The position numbers were made by a program, and so were the translations under genes. Source: Zingiber officinale (Eukaryota; Streptophyta; Magnoliopsida; Zingiberales; Zingiberaceae). Taken from it: a stretch of 64,000 nt of DNA. How positions within the stretch are numbered: position 1 is the stretch's first letter; each line of letters opens with the position of its first letter. Positions 24,096 to 36,409 of the stretch are shown here, in pieces. The notes below the pieces were generated by a model. It worked only from the letters and a program-made list of their open reading frames with translations, did not search any database and was not told the origin of the DNA. The stretch lies in contig NC_055990.1 in the NCBI RefSeq assembly GCF_018446385.1, positions 31,254,567-31,318,566 of the forward strand, given 5' to 3'.

Positions 24096-25174
24096 GGCAT
24101 GGAGGGGTGGCTTCATCCTCAACTCACTCTCCTCCTCTTCTCCTAGAGGTGCCGAGACACTCCCTCTTTTCTTTCTTTCTTTTTGTTGCTGAGCAACACA
24201 AGAGGAAGAAGCCTCCTCTTCTTCCTCCTCCTCTCCACCAAAAGACCTAGCCACTTCTTCCTCCATTGGTGCCGAGCAAAGCAAGCAAGGAAGAAAGGTC
24301 CACAAGCAAGTTCTCAACTCTAGGAAACTTAAGCAAAGAAGGTAAGCTTCCCCTCACCTGTGGTACAAGGCTTTTATGTGATTTTCGGATTTATAAGGAT
24401 TAGAAAACCTAGGACAGAATTTAAGAAAATTTGGATAAAGAAAAGGTTTTCAAATCTAGGATGATTTAAACAAGACCTCATTTCATGATAAGATTTTCTA
24501 TGCTATGTAGAAGGATTCTTTTCCATGATTTTATACTGATATGATGTATGATCAGAGGAGTATCTAACCTAGGATTTAACCAAAAATATTTTAAAGATGC
24601 TAGGAAGATTATTGTCTAACCAAACTAGTGCAAGGTTCCTTCTATGAAATGCTAAGGACCTTTCTATGGTTTTCTTGCTTGGAAATTAATTGGAACCAAA
24701 AGAAAACTCACTTGTATGCTTCGGACCAGAAAGGTTAAGGGTTAGAAAGACCTTCAAAAAAATTTAAATAAACATGCTCCTATGATAGGATATAAAGTTT
24801 CTTAAAGGGTGTTCACATTGCTAGAAACTCATGAACTCTTTTTAGGGTTTTTCGGCCATGATAAAAGGGATAGCTTAGATTAGCCTAAACAAAAATATTA
24901 ATATGCTCAAGACCTCTGTGATATTATGATATGAAAGTTGATTAATTCTCTCATGTTTAATTAGAATGTAGAAAATTAGTTACATGATATAAGACATGTA
25001 AGATCACAAGAGTCCTAGCTTGTTTATGATCCAATTTTGTGTATGATGTTCTTAGTAACTTTTGCCATGATATTTACTTAGGCTTTCCATGCTTTAGGCC
25101 ACTTAAGAAACCTAGCTTAAGGACTGGTAGGTTTCGGCCATGAAGGAAAATAAAAGAAAAAGGGAAAGAAACCT

Positions 25175-25613
25175 AGGAAATGCTATACATAATGAGAAGA
25201 AATGAAATTATGTTATGTAATATGCCATGATATGTTATAGCATAGGAAATGCTATACATAATGAGAAGAAATGAAATTATGTTATGTAATATGCTATGAT
25301 ATGTTATAGCATAGGAAATGCTATACATAATGAGAAGAAATGAAATTATGTTATGTAATATGCCATGATATGTTATAGCATAGGAAATGCTATACATAAT
25401 GAGAAAAATTGAAATTATGTTACGTAATATGCCATGATATGTTATAGCATAGGAAATGCTATACATAATGAAAAGAAATGAAATTATGTTACGTAATATG
25501 CCATGATATGTTATAGCATAGGAAATGCTATACATAATGAGAAGAAATGAAATTATGTTACGTAATGATATGTTATAGCATAGGAAATGCTATACATAAT
25601 GAAAAGAAATGAA
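25175..25613 (+). repeat. 69-bp tandem array in the 3' LTR
   Basis: Same unit number and same shortened last unit as the 5' LTR array. This shows that the array predates insertion and has not changed copy number since. Confidence 0.95.
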
Positions 25614-27139
25614 AAAGGAAATGCATGAAAGATTGTTAGGGACATGATATGATAGTTATGCATGATAAGTTATTTTTTGTATGGTTTGTACCAAGGGTGG
25701 GCTCCGTAAACGCCCCGGGGTCGATGGAGTAAGACTCGGGCCTCGTCAGTAATGGGCCTCTGAATGCCCTAGGTCGATGGAGTAAGACTCGGGCCTAGTA
25801 TGTATGCATGGTAGGGTTCAAGACTTGCTACCTTGGACCTACCTATGAATCGCACGCATTATGTATGTGGTACAAACCGGGATCCCCTCTAATGATGATA
25901 TTAATTCAAGTACTTATAAGTATAAGTTTTCAAATTCATGATGCATTGCCTACATATGTGCTTGAATTATCTGATGATTAGATATAATGTCATGTGATAT
26001 TATGATATGAATATGAATATGATACCCTTGTATGTCGTATGCTTATGATACCTCGCATGATATTGATATGCAATGATATGAATTCGGTTTTAGTGAGTAG
26101 GAAAGGAACTTACTGAGCCATGAGTGCTCATAGCTTACTTTCCTTGTACCGCAGATATGGGGGACGGATATTCGGAACGACGGAGCAGCAGGAGGAGCAG
26201 ATAGTGATGTGTGTGGTGGTGGCTCGGCAAGAACGATTCGGACAAATTAATATTTTTAGTTATATGATCAATATATGCACATTCGAACTAATCAGAATAT
26301 GTGATATCATGCTTATTTAAATAAAAGGAATGATTTAAAATTTTCCGCTGTTATAGTATAACTAAAGCATGTACGTAAGTAGTATAAGATCGTAGCGCCG
26401 CCCTTGGGTAAGAAGGGTGGGTGTTTTACAACATATATCTAGTATTTATTTTTTTTACTTATCAAAGGGTGAGATTTAGTTCGATAAATCAAGAGGCCCG
26501 ATAAGTTGGGAAATGATATTATTTATAGTGTGTGTTGTTGATTATAGAAGGAAGTTGTGTCCTAGTAATCTAGTTGATAATATCCCCAAGAGGATCGGAG
26601 CTCATAAGGATTGTCATGTAAATCCTGCAGGTGGACTCAGTCCGACATGACGATAAGGTTGAGTGGTACTACTCTTGGAACTAGATATTAATTGAGTTGT
26701 CAGTAATTCATTTAATTAGTGGGCATTCGATATCTTAAACACAGGGAGATTAACACACTCATGATAAGAAGGAGCCCAAAATGTAATTTGGGATTGATGC
26801 GGTAGTTCAATAATAATTTTTTAGTAGTATGAATTATTATTGATGAAATTAAGTTGGGTGTTCGGGGCAAACACGGGAAGCTTAATTTCATCGGGAGACC
26901 AAAATCAATACCTCCTCTCGGTCCCTATCGTAGCCTCTTATTTATAAAGTGTTATACCCACTCATACCCATCTTCTTACCCACCTTAAGGTGGCTGGCCA
27001 AGCTTAGCTTGAAGCCCAAGCTAGGGCCGGCCAAACCAAGGTGAGTTGGTTTCATTAGGTGGTCGGCCCTAGCTTGAACCCAAGCTTGGTGTGGCCAGCC
27101 CCATTAAATTAAAAAAGATTTTATTTTTAAAAATCTTTC

Positions 27140-27440
27140 TTATATGGAAGCCATGGTTTTAAAAGAGAGTTAAAAATTTAAATCTTTCCCTTTATAGTTT
27201 TATACAAAAGATTAAGTGAAAGATTTTATATCTTTCCTTATTTGTAGTTAAAAGGAATATTTTATTTTTTGATAAAACTTTCCTTTTTGTAACCATCCTC
27301 ATGATTTAAAAGAGAGTTTTAAAATTAAATCTTTCCTTTTATAGTTTCTACAAAAGATTAAGAAAAGATTTAATATCTTTCCTTATTTGTAGATTGAAAG
27401 AAGAATTTTAATTTTAGAGAAAACTTTCCTTTTGTAAATC
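27140..27440 (+). repeat. 147-bp-type tandem repeat in solo LTR copy A (two units)
   Basis: Two consecutive units of TTTTAAAAGAGAGTTTTAAAA..AAATCTTTCCTTTTATAG..TTTGTAG. Copy B of the same LTR has three. Confidence 0.8.
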
Positions 27441-29060
27441 ATCCACATGTTTTAATAGAGAGATTTTAATTTATAAAAATTTCCTTTTATGACCAACCAT
27501 AAAGGGAATTTTTTAAAGAGAAATTTTTATTTAAAAATTTCCGGAAACAAATTAGGAAGTTTTAATTTTGTGTTTAAAACTTTCCTTATTTGGAAGGATT
27601 AAGGTGGCCGACCATATAAAGTTTGAAAGGGAAATTTTATTAAACTTTCCTTTCATTGGCAAAGAGAATAAGGAAGTTTTAATAAAACTTTCCTTATCTG
27701 CCAAGTCCAAAGAATATAAAAGAGGGGGTAGAGGTACCTCACCTCATAACAATATCTCTTCTATTAGTTCCTCTCTTCCTTGGTTGTTGGTCGGCCCCTC
27801 TCTTCCTCTCCATCTCCTATTCTTCTTCCTTGGCCGTTAGCATCTTCATCTCAAGGAGTTTTTGTTGGTGGCCGGATATTGTTAGAAGAAGAAGGAGAGA
27901 TAGGAGGCTTTGTTTCTAGCATCCCTTAGAGCTTGGTGGTGGTGGCTGAACCTCATCTTCTCTTGGAGTTCTTGTGGTGGCCGAAACTTGTTGGAGAAGA
28001 AGGAAGCTTGGGTGGTTCTCGTCTCGGTAGATTGTCGCCCACACGTTATCTGAGATAAAAAGATGAATACGATAGAACATCAAGAGGTTGTTGCTTACAA
28101 AGAAATGTATAACTAGTAATTCTATTCCGCATCATACTAGTTTTCTTTGTATATATTTTGAATTTCCAAACACAAGAGGTGTATGATTCTAGGTTTCAGA
28201 TTTGTGATTCGAGTTTGTGTTCTTTTGTTTTCTTTTCAATCTTGTGATTCGATTGTTCTTTTTGGTTAAACGTAGGGTTATTATAAGGAAATTAAATATT
28301 AAATTTCGTTGAAAGACTTCGTCTAGGAACTGGTGGATGCTCCCATACCCAAGAAGGCCTAGTGTCTCGCCATGTTTAACCTGAAAGTCAATCTCTGAAA
28401 TTAATATTTAATTCAATTTGTAACATGGGTGGATTTGGATCAATAATGTTAAGTATCGTTTACGATCCAAGTCTAAACCTTTAAGAACAGATAAGTTAAA
28501 TTTGGAATCAATAATGTTAAGTTTCACTTGTGATTCCTAATTTAATTTCTAAAGAACACAATAAATTGTTAGGAATGATTCAGGACTTGTACAAAATTTT
28601 TGTATAGGGGAACCGGTACGATATTCTGAGTATCAACCAACACATTTGTCATGTAATTGGAGGTTTGAGGTAGTTGATGATAAAAAAATCCTTTGTTGTT
28701 GATTTAATGGATAAGAATTGTTCATGTAGAGCTTGGTAGATCAATAAGCTTCCATGCAAGCACGCTTGCGCCACTATTGAGTCGAGGTCGTTATCATTGT
28801 ATAATTTTTACTACAGCTATTTCAAGACTGGAATATATCGTCAAGCATACAAAGGAATTATTAATCAAATCTTAACTTTTAACATTAATGTGTTAACTCT
28901 TGATGAAGGAAATGTAATCAACGCTCCTGATGTACGTAGGCAGCCAGGTCGTAGGAGGACTAAGAGGATATCATCTCAAGTTGAAACATGTGTGTCAAAG
29001 TGTAGTCATTGTCATCAGAAAGGCCAAAACAGACGCAGTTGCAAAGAAACTATAAACTAG

Positions 29061-30849
29061 TTATTATTTCATTAAAATGGTATTTAAGTATTTGATTTAT
29101 CATTTGTTAGTAAATATATGACACTTAGTTTATTTGTGTATAGCTTGACTAATATTTTTTTTTTACACTTTCACAGGAAAAAGAGATTGTTAGAAGGGGA
29201 ATCAAGCATGATCTTACATACTATAAGGCCTACACCGAGTATTAGCATTGGTGATTTACACATTGTATAATGATCTTGTTTTTAAAAACCTTGTGCAAGA
29301 CTTGGTTTATATGTAAACATATATGAGTTATGTTTATGGTTTATGTTAACTTTGTATCATGTAATAATTACTTTTGTGTTTGTGGAAGAGGTTAGGAATA
29401 TGAATAATATGTGTTTGTGTTTTGATATTTGATATGTGCTATTTTGTATACTTTGGTTCACGTGGTGAGATTTTGAATGACTATATCTAATTTCGATAGA
29501 AACTTGAATACAAATGTTGATAAATTGGGTATATGATATGCAAGGATGAGTATAAATCTTGAGAAATTAGGTATATAATGATAATGACTAATTAACTGAA
29601 ATATGGTACCATAGGCATGTTTGGTATTGACAAATTGGATATATGATATGTAATGATGTTCCCTGAATAAACATTTAGGAACGTGTTATATACAATACAC
29701 AATCCCTCAATCAACTTTGAATTTAGATATTATACCAAATCAAGTAGTGTTTTTAGTGGGGTGCCACAAAAGTGTCTAACCTTAGTCCAAATGTATCCGA
29801 TAGTTTACAAATTGTACTGACATCGTGTAAATATATACCTAAATTAGCGTCAATTGTGCCTGAATTTGTTTAGATAATGAATCTTAAATGAGCTTACTAA
29901 GTATTATAAAATCTCCATATGTAAATGAGATGGTTAAATTCAGCTCTCACAAGCAAGAAAGGAACAAAAAATAAGTTCATGTAGAAAACAGTTATGGGTA
30001 CATTCATCCAACTGTTTTTTATAAGTCAGCTAATGAATCTAATTTGTTTATTAACTTTTCATATATGTCAGCGATCTTAGATGCATTTCTATAGTACTCA
30101 TCAACTAACTCTAGCTGAATATTGATTAACTTTGATAGTTCTTCAGTTTGCTTCTTTTTTTTTACTAGAACTTAAAGAGACAATTGACGTAGAAGTTGAG
30201 CTCAAACCTCTTTTGGAAGTAGGGGTGAAAGAAGCACATTGTCTCTCCTTGTATGAATTAAAAGCTATTAATGCTTCCTCTTTACTCAGATACGATTTGT
30301 GCAATGCACCGCTATATTTGTTAACTTGAGCATAAGTTTATTCCCAACTGTCATAAACATCGGGTTTTCTTCCAACAAAAACAACATACATTTTCTCCTA
30401 TATTTATAATAAACAAACATTTCAACCATAAATCCCTTCTAAAACAATATGTTGAAATAAAATCTTGGGTTCACCATTTAGCACTCAAATCTCTCTTGTC
30501 TCCCCACCTATTTTGTTGGCACCGCCTCTGTTGTCGTCGTCGTCATTTTTAGGATACAGATTGAAGTTTACAAGAGAGAGTTGGGAGGGAGAGGATCGAT
30601 TTTAGGGAGTTGGGTGGGAGATAAGAGATTAGGGTTTGGTAGGCTTTTACTGCCTCTACTTCGGCTTTTAAGATTTTTTACCCATGTACATGAGGATCAC
30701 ATGCACAACAACTGTTAAGTATTTTGTTTTAACAACATAGTAGGGGCATATTTTAGATGACGGGGTTTTGTACCTGGATGCTTAAATCTTGTATAATTAT
30801 ATTCAATTAAACTACATTTATACTTTATTTGTGATAATTTACACCTAAT
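29061..30849. other. MULE interior between transposase and repeats, no gene recognised
   Basis: AT-rich. The first few hundred bases may be the transposase 3' end. A 65-codon frame at 30132-30329 has no recognisable domain. Confidence 0.4.
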
Positions 30850-32110
30850 TTGTACATATTAATGATTGATCAACCTATTGCAGATAGTGCACAATTTGAT
30901 AGAAAATATACTTGATTTAGTTTAAATTGTGCTGAATTAAGGTGGAATTATACCTCCTTTTGAACTTTTTGTACCTAATTAAATTGTATTTATATGATCA
31001 ATGACATATAAATTTGGACATTTAATTATACCAAATTAACATACAATTATACTTAATTTAGGAAAATTTGTACCTAATAAAGTGGAGCTATAGTATCATT
31101 GACCCGAATCTACATTATATGATCAAGTATGCACACAAGGTAATATAACCAAAATAACTCACAAACATTAACCTCTTATAGAATTGGTTATGGGTGTATA
31201 TCATATCATGTGAATATCTCGTACATTTTCTTTTTCTACTTATGAAGTATTGACTCTCATATTGGTTCCTCCATATTTATGTTAATATGACTTTTACCCT
31301 ACCGATGGAAATAATCATCCCTAGTGATGTTGTTGACCACACTAAATGATAAGTAGTAGGTTCCACAACATCCTAATTAATTTCTATATTGCGTTCAATT
31401 GTTGATAAAAATTATACCCAATGGAAATAATCATCCCTAGAGGAAGTATACCTGATTTAGGACTTTGTGTACCTATATTTTGTTGCATGACTCTAATAAG
31501 TTTTGATTGTCCTATTGTAGATAGTGTTTATTTTGATAGGAATTATACTAGATTTAGTAAACATTGTACTAGATTTAGAGGAAAGTATACCTGATTTTGG
31601 ACTTTTTTTACCTATATTTTGTCACATGGCTCTAACAAGTTTTGATAATCCTATTGCAGATAGTGCTCATTTTGATAGAAATTATACTAGATTTAATAAA
31701 CATTATGCTGAATTTAGAGGGAAGTATACTTGATTTTTATCTATATTTTGTCACATGACTCTAACAAGTTTTGATAGTCTTATTGTAGAAAGTGCTCATT
31801 GTGATAAAAATTATATGAGATTTGGTTATAATTGTGATAAATTTAAAAGAAAATATACCTTATATTGGAATTTTTGTACCGATCTTTCGTACCTAATTAA
31901 TAGTGTCATGATTGATCATTATGTACAATTATGATCAATGATGTCTCCTTAAAATATTTCAAGCAATAGTGCCCCAGGTTATTGATCGACCTATTGCATA
32001 TAGTGTTCAATTGGCTACAAAATATATTAGATTTTAGTATAAATTATCCTAAATTTTGGAGGAGGTATACATAATTTTTTACCTTTTGTACTTATAAATT
32101 GTGTCCTCAG
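30850..32110 (+). repeat. Degenerate 130-140-bp tandem repeats inside the MULE
   Basis: Recurring modules read GATAGTGCTCATTTTGATAG, then AAATTATACTAGATTTAG, then GAGGAAGTATACCTGATTT, then TTTTGTACCTATATTTTGTC. The clearest three units start near 31438, 31576 and 31715. More diverged copies extend from about 30850 to 32110. Confidence 0.75.
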
Positions 32111-32346
32111 GTTGCCATCACTCAATAAAATTTCTGCAGAATAAAATTCATATGTCTGTCATCATTAATCAATATAAAAACTAACAGTATAAAAAAAATT
32201 AGGCATCACATATGTTTTTCCATAAACAACTCAGAGAACTAGAAAAATTAGCCAAATTTTTTTTTCAATAATCCATTATCATTTGATAATATTGTTGATG
32301 CAACATGTGTCCGATAATTGTTCATCTTTATATCATTGGCAAACCT

Positions 32347-35168
32347 CTAAAAATTATCAGTGTCATAGGATAGACACTCGACCCACATGCTGGCATAGAT
32401 ACCACAATCAAAAGTGGCACTTTGATGACAACAATCGTCTCTGATCACCTCCTGACTGCCTATGGCAAAACCTGAAAGATGAACAATACAACCAGCTAAA
32501 AACTGTATCTACAAAATAGGGAATGCTTTAATACTCAATCTTAAGACTTATTGGAGTAAAATATTATCAAACTCACATATACTCTGTTTGTCCCAGCTGA
32601 AAAGGAATCATGGTTTGAATTCCATAGTTTGAATGTTCCTTTAGATACTTCAAAAACCAACAGATACCAATGCCACCTATCATTAATAGAGAAAATTATA
32701 TACCTGCATCTTGTAAATATATCTTCATTTAGATTCTGCAGTTTTCCCCTGTGGTCTATGTAAACCTAGCAAGAAAAGGTTTGTATTCTATGTTCTGTAA
32801 CTGCCTGTATTTGCCATATACCTCCAAATGCATCAACATTTCTTGCTAGATATTTAAAATAAGAGTACAAATGCTACCTTAATTCATCTTAATCTAATAA
32901 GAAGTACAATCAAATATCAACTGTGCTACGAACCTGTACAGTAGTGTGTCCATATAATATATCTCAAATCCATAAGTTAGACTCTATTTTTTCATAATCC
33001 CCATGTAAACGTTTATGATTTGACTATCAATAGGCTTACTAAACAAAAAAGGATAGAATACAAGTCCAGTCAAGCTCAGGAAGTCATCTTGCCAAATGAC
33101 AACACTAGATGAAGAGAAAAATTATTTTCATTATAAATATTGAGAAATAAGTGTTAAGACAAAATTTATTATATTTAAATTAAAATTAATCCAAATAATC
33201 CCTAAATAGAAATTTTATCAACACCTTTCTCTCTTCTTCTAATTCTTCTTTATAGCCACAGAAATCACCTCTCCCCTTATATGCATCTATTTTATTTTTG
33301 GCATGACTCTTGCAATCCTTCTCAACATCTACAATGGATTTTATCTATGTGGTAACATATTTAGTAATATAAGTTAAAATCCATAATGGTTAGCAACCAT
33401 ACATAATAACACATAAAAACTATTAGACTTCAAAATAACTTTTCTAGGTTATGCTCCATCTACCTATTTTATTCCCTTCCTCCTGTGTTTTGGTGTTGAG
33501 CTAGGAGGAGTCATAAACATTGATGTCTTTCTTTTCACCACAAGATCAGCCCTATTCCTCACAATATCCATAATAGAAGATTGTAAAAAGCTGATCTTCT
33601 CTATTTTTGAAGTAGCAACGTCACTACCAAAAACATGCTCTTCACTTGAACCACTATTCTTTTCTACTTCCAATCCATCACCATCAGATCCTACCAATCT
33701 AGTATTTTCTTTATTTAATTGAGAAATAACGTCTTTTACCATCAAATCAACATTATCATCCAAGTTAGGAGTTAGATCTTCATTCACTTTCACATTCAAC
33801 TCAAATTACTCGACAAGTTCAGTCTCACCACCAACTTCGACTTCAACATTCTTATTTTTTTCAAAGTTAAAATTTTCTTTCTCACCACCTATTTTTTCAC
33901 TAACTGGTTCTGCCTCCACATCATCATTATTCTTTTCTTCACTATTTAGTTCAGTCATTATCTTTTTATTAGCTAATCCATGACATTTCACACAATGCTT
34001 TTACCATCAAAATAAGAGTAGTGTAGTCAAAAAAATATCTTATCATCATTATTTAACATAAATAATTTTATTATTTCTATATTTACCAAAGAACTTCCTT
34101 ATTTGTCGCTTAACAGAATCTCCTCATCTGAAATGGTACTATATCCAACACCTTTTCATAATTATAAATAAAACATCATTTCTACAATCATATTTAAAAA
34201 AAACATACTAAAAACATAGCAATTTGCTAAAATCAATGTCGATAAATAATCTCTCGGTAGCATCACATTGAATAGAAATCTTACTCCTTTCCCAATGAAA
34301 CAACCAAGGAAAACACCATAAAAATCGTGCATGCCCAAATGAAGGTATTCTTTCATATAACCAGATCTGAATACACAAAGATATTATTACAATAATATGA
34401 AATATATCACAATCACACTTCAAAAATTTAAAACTCACCAATAGGCTAACAGTACAACGATCTACATACTTTTTGCTTCCTTTCAGCCTATTGCCATTAC
34501 CGGTGGTATGTAAAATAAGTTGGTGACACACAAATATGTATGCTGCATCTTGCCACAAGTAATCAAAGAACCTTGTCAGGTTATCAATGTAGGACATAAT
34601 AAATCAAGGAGTAGAATAGTTACCAACAAGAAAATAACACAGTTAAATAGAAGACAAATAAACATCCTAACAAAATCATCCACTTCAGAATCCTTCTCTG
34701 ATCCGACTAATACAAGCATTTTATCATGAATTATAGTCCTATTTACATTGTCGACTTTTCCTCCAGATAATCGAGCCATAAATTTGGACTTCATGCTAGC
34801 ATCCAAATCAATAAACTGTACCAAATAGGCCAAACCAAAGATGATGCAAAACTCGATCGATGTGAATGGAACTACAATATTGTCACCAAATAAGAAAGAA
34901 TGCGAATACTACTAGAATCTGTTTAATACTAAATCTATTCTAGTACTACTAATTGCCATCTAGGAATCTCAAGTCATAGAGCAAGTGGAGTGCTTTTGAT
35001 CTTCTCTTTTTGCTTATTACCCAAATTAGGTAGCACTTCATCCAACACAGCTTTGAAATATGTCGGTGAACAATGCGAACATGGTTGTTTACTGCTTTTG
35101 CTCTTGTTCTTCTTCATAGATTTCCCCTTAACCTCCTTTAATTTTATAGCTCTGGTTTTCTTTCCCAT
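32347..35168 (-). pseudogene. ULP1-like cysteine protease (C48) gene of the MULE, decayed
   Basis: Reading leftward from 35168: a basic N-terminus with PCSHC and SPTYFKAVLDEVLP; a plant-mobile/DUF1985-like segment (about 34930-34640: IEFCIIFGLAYLVQFIDLD, GGKVDNVNRTIIHDKMLVLV, EVDDFVRMFICLLF); a WLYERIPSFGHARF block near 34350; an acidic spacer (33991-33464); then the peptidase core. The core keeps WHWYLLVFEV with the catalytic His codon at 32670-32672, FKLWNSNHDS where the catalytic Asp is expected but Asn is read, and HQSATFDCGIYASMW with the oxyanion Gln and catalytic Cys (codon 32404-32406). A stop near 33803 and broken frames make it a pseudogene as read, although introns could hide some breaks. 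C48 enzymes cleave SUMO-type modifiers; their role in MULEs is unproven. Confidence 0.75.
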
Positions 35169-36409
35169 TTCTACATAAAAATAAATTACTTAACAATTCA
35201 TAACATAAACTATAATCCATGAAAAATATGAGCATTAGAACACTTAAATTGAGTAAATGATTCAGTTTTTTGATAATCACTACACAACAACCATATATCT
35301 TATTCAATCATTTAATTGAAAAAGATAAAACACAAATACATTCATAAAATAGGTTGTAATTAGAAATACAGAACTCATTTTTATTCAAACTAACAAAATC
35401 AACTACACTCAAACAACAAGAACAATTTATAATTTGTACTATAAAGTACAAGTCATGGAAAATATAGACATCAAAGCACTTAAATTGAATATATTATTCG
35501 ATTTTTTAATAATCAATACACAAAAGTAATATATATCTTTCAATTCTTCACTTGAAGAAGATAAAACACAAACACAGTCATAAAATATAATTCAAAGGTC
35601 AAAACTAATTTTATTTTAGCTAGCAGATTGGACAACATGAAAATTTAAACTATTTACCCATTCATATCCTAAAGTACAAACCCTAAATATTTTAGACATT
35701 AAAGCGCTTAAATTGAGTATATTATTTAGTTTATTGATAATCAATATCCAAAACTAACATATATCTTTCAATTGAAGAAGAAAAAATATGAACACACTCA
35801 TAAAATTACAATTCGAATATCAAACCTAATTTTATTTGAGCCAACAGAATGGACAACACCAATAATTATAACAATTTATCCATTCATACCCTAAAGTATA
35901 ACCTTACAGATTTTGAGCATCAAAGTTCTTAAATTGAATATATTACTCAGTTTATTGATAATCACTATAAAATTTGCACACATCTCACATTCCTTGAATA
36001 GCAGAAGATGCAATACTAACTCATTCATAAAATTGCAATGCAGACATCTAAACCTAATTTTATTGAACCTTAACCTCATAAAATCGAAAACACCTATGAA
36101 CTAAAGCTTCAATTTTTTGAAGACGAATGACAAATTAGTGAAAATCTAGGGTACATAAATTTTATTTGCTAATGATTCAAGGGTTTAAGATGGTTTAGTC
36201 TGGTTCTGCCGCCTCTCTGATTTTTGCCTTCAACGTCGATGGAGATGGTTTAGGGATGAAGTCAGGGAGTGCATCGTCGATGGTTTGGAGTCATAGAGGC
36301 ATTGTGCGTCACCGAGTTTTGGAGTCATGGATGCAAAGTGTGTCACTGAGGTTTGGAGTCGTGAAGTGATGCGTCAAACGTTTGGAAAGAAAGAAGCAAT
36401 TGTGCATTT

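Larger units (their letters stand above)
17920..26430 (+). mobile_element. Gag-only (non-autonomous) LTR retrotransposon, Gypsy-like, 8.5 kb
   Basis: Two near-identical LTRs (17920-20965 and 23408-26430) begin TGTAACACCCCTAG and end TTACA, flanked by ACATA on both sides (17915-17919 and 26431-26435). A primer-binding site for initiator tRNA-Met follows the 5' LTR. The 2.4-kb interior holds an acidic membrane-anchored ORF and a gag gene but no protease, reverse transcriptase, RNase H or integrase. It must have been moved by enzymes from another element. Close LTR identity by eye indicates a recent insertion. Gag style (retroviral-type gag plus CCHC knuckles) points to Gypsy. Confidence 0.9.
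23408..26430 (+). repeat. 3' LTR of the gag-only element
   Basis: 3023 bp, the same order of parts as the 5' LTR, with only scattered substitutions and small indels by eye. The short purine run just before it (AGTAGAAGAGAA) is a weak polypurine tract. Confidence 0.92.
17515..28642. mobile_element. Solo LTR, copy A, split by a younger retrotransposon
   Basis: Starts TGTTAGAATG and ends CAACCAACA. It is flanked by the 5-bp duplication CATTT (17510-17514 and 28643-28647). Its two parts (17515-17919 and 26436-28642) align end to end with copy B at 45983-48741, so there is no internal retrotransposon region: this is a solo LTR of about 2.6 kb produced by LTR-LTR recombination. Copy A has two 147-bp-type repeat units where copy B has three. 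The superfamily cannot be told from an LTR alone. Confidence 0.9.
15764..29060 (+). pseudogene. mudrA-type MULE transposase, decayed and split by a nested insertion
   Basis: Pieces in order: an N-terminal segment (15764-15952); the MuDR DNA-binding region (about 16140-16680: FKDAADFKRCIKNYA to YEVELDFHKVWKDKDLA); the MULE catalytic domain (about 16700-17030 and 17100-17510); then, after the insertion at 17515-28642, the SWIM zinc finger (about 28717-28790: CSCRAW-INKLPCKHACATI) and a basic tail ending in a C-rich motif at 29001-29045. Joining across the target duplication keeps one open frame (NLRVH then LSCNWRFEV), which proves continuity. The first catalytic Asp block, normally DGTHIK, reads YETHIK. 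In-frame stops occur near 16339, 16873 and within the SWIM finger. It cannot encode an active transposase. Confidence 0.85.

Noticed and set aside
27568-27840. 90-codon frame in solo LTR copy A
   Set aside because: LTR sequence; the corresponding frame is not kept in copy B.
33464-33991. Two acidic minus-strand frames as independent small genes
   Set aside because: They lie in order between the N-terminal and peptidase parts of the ULP1-like gene and are best read as its spacer, broken by one stop.
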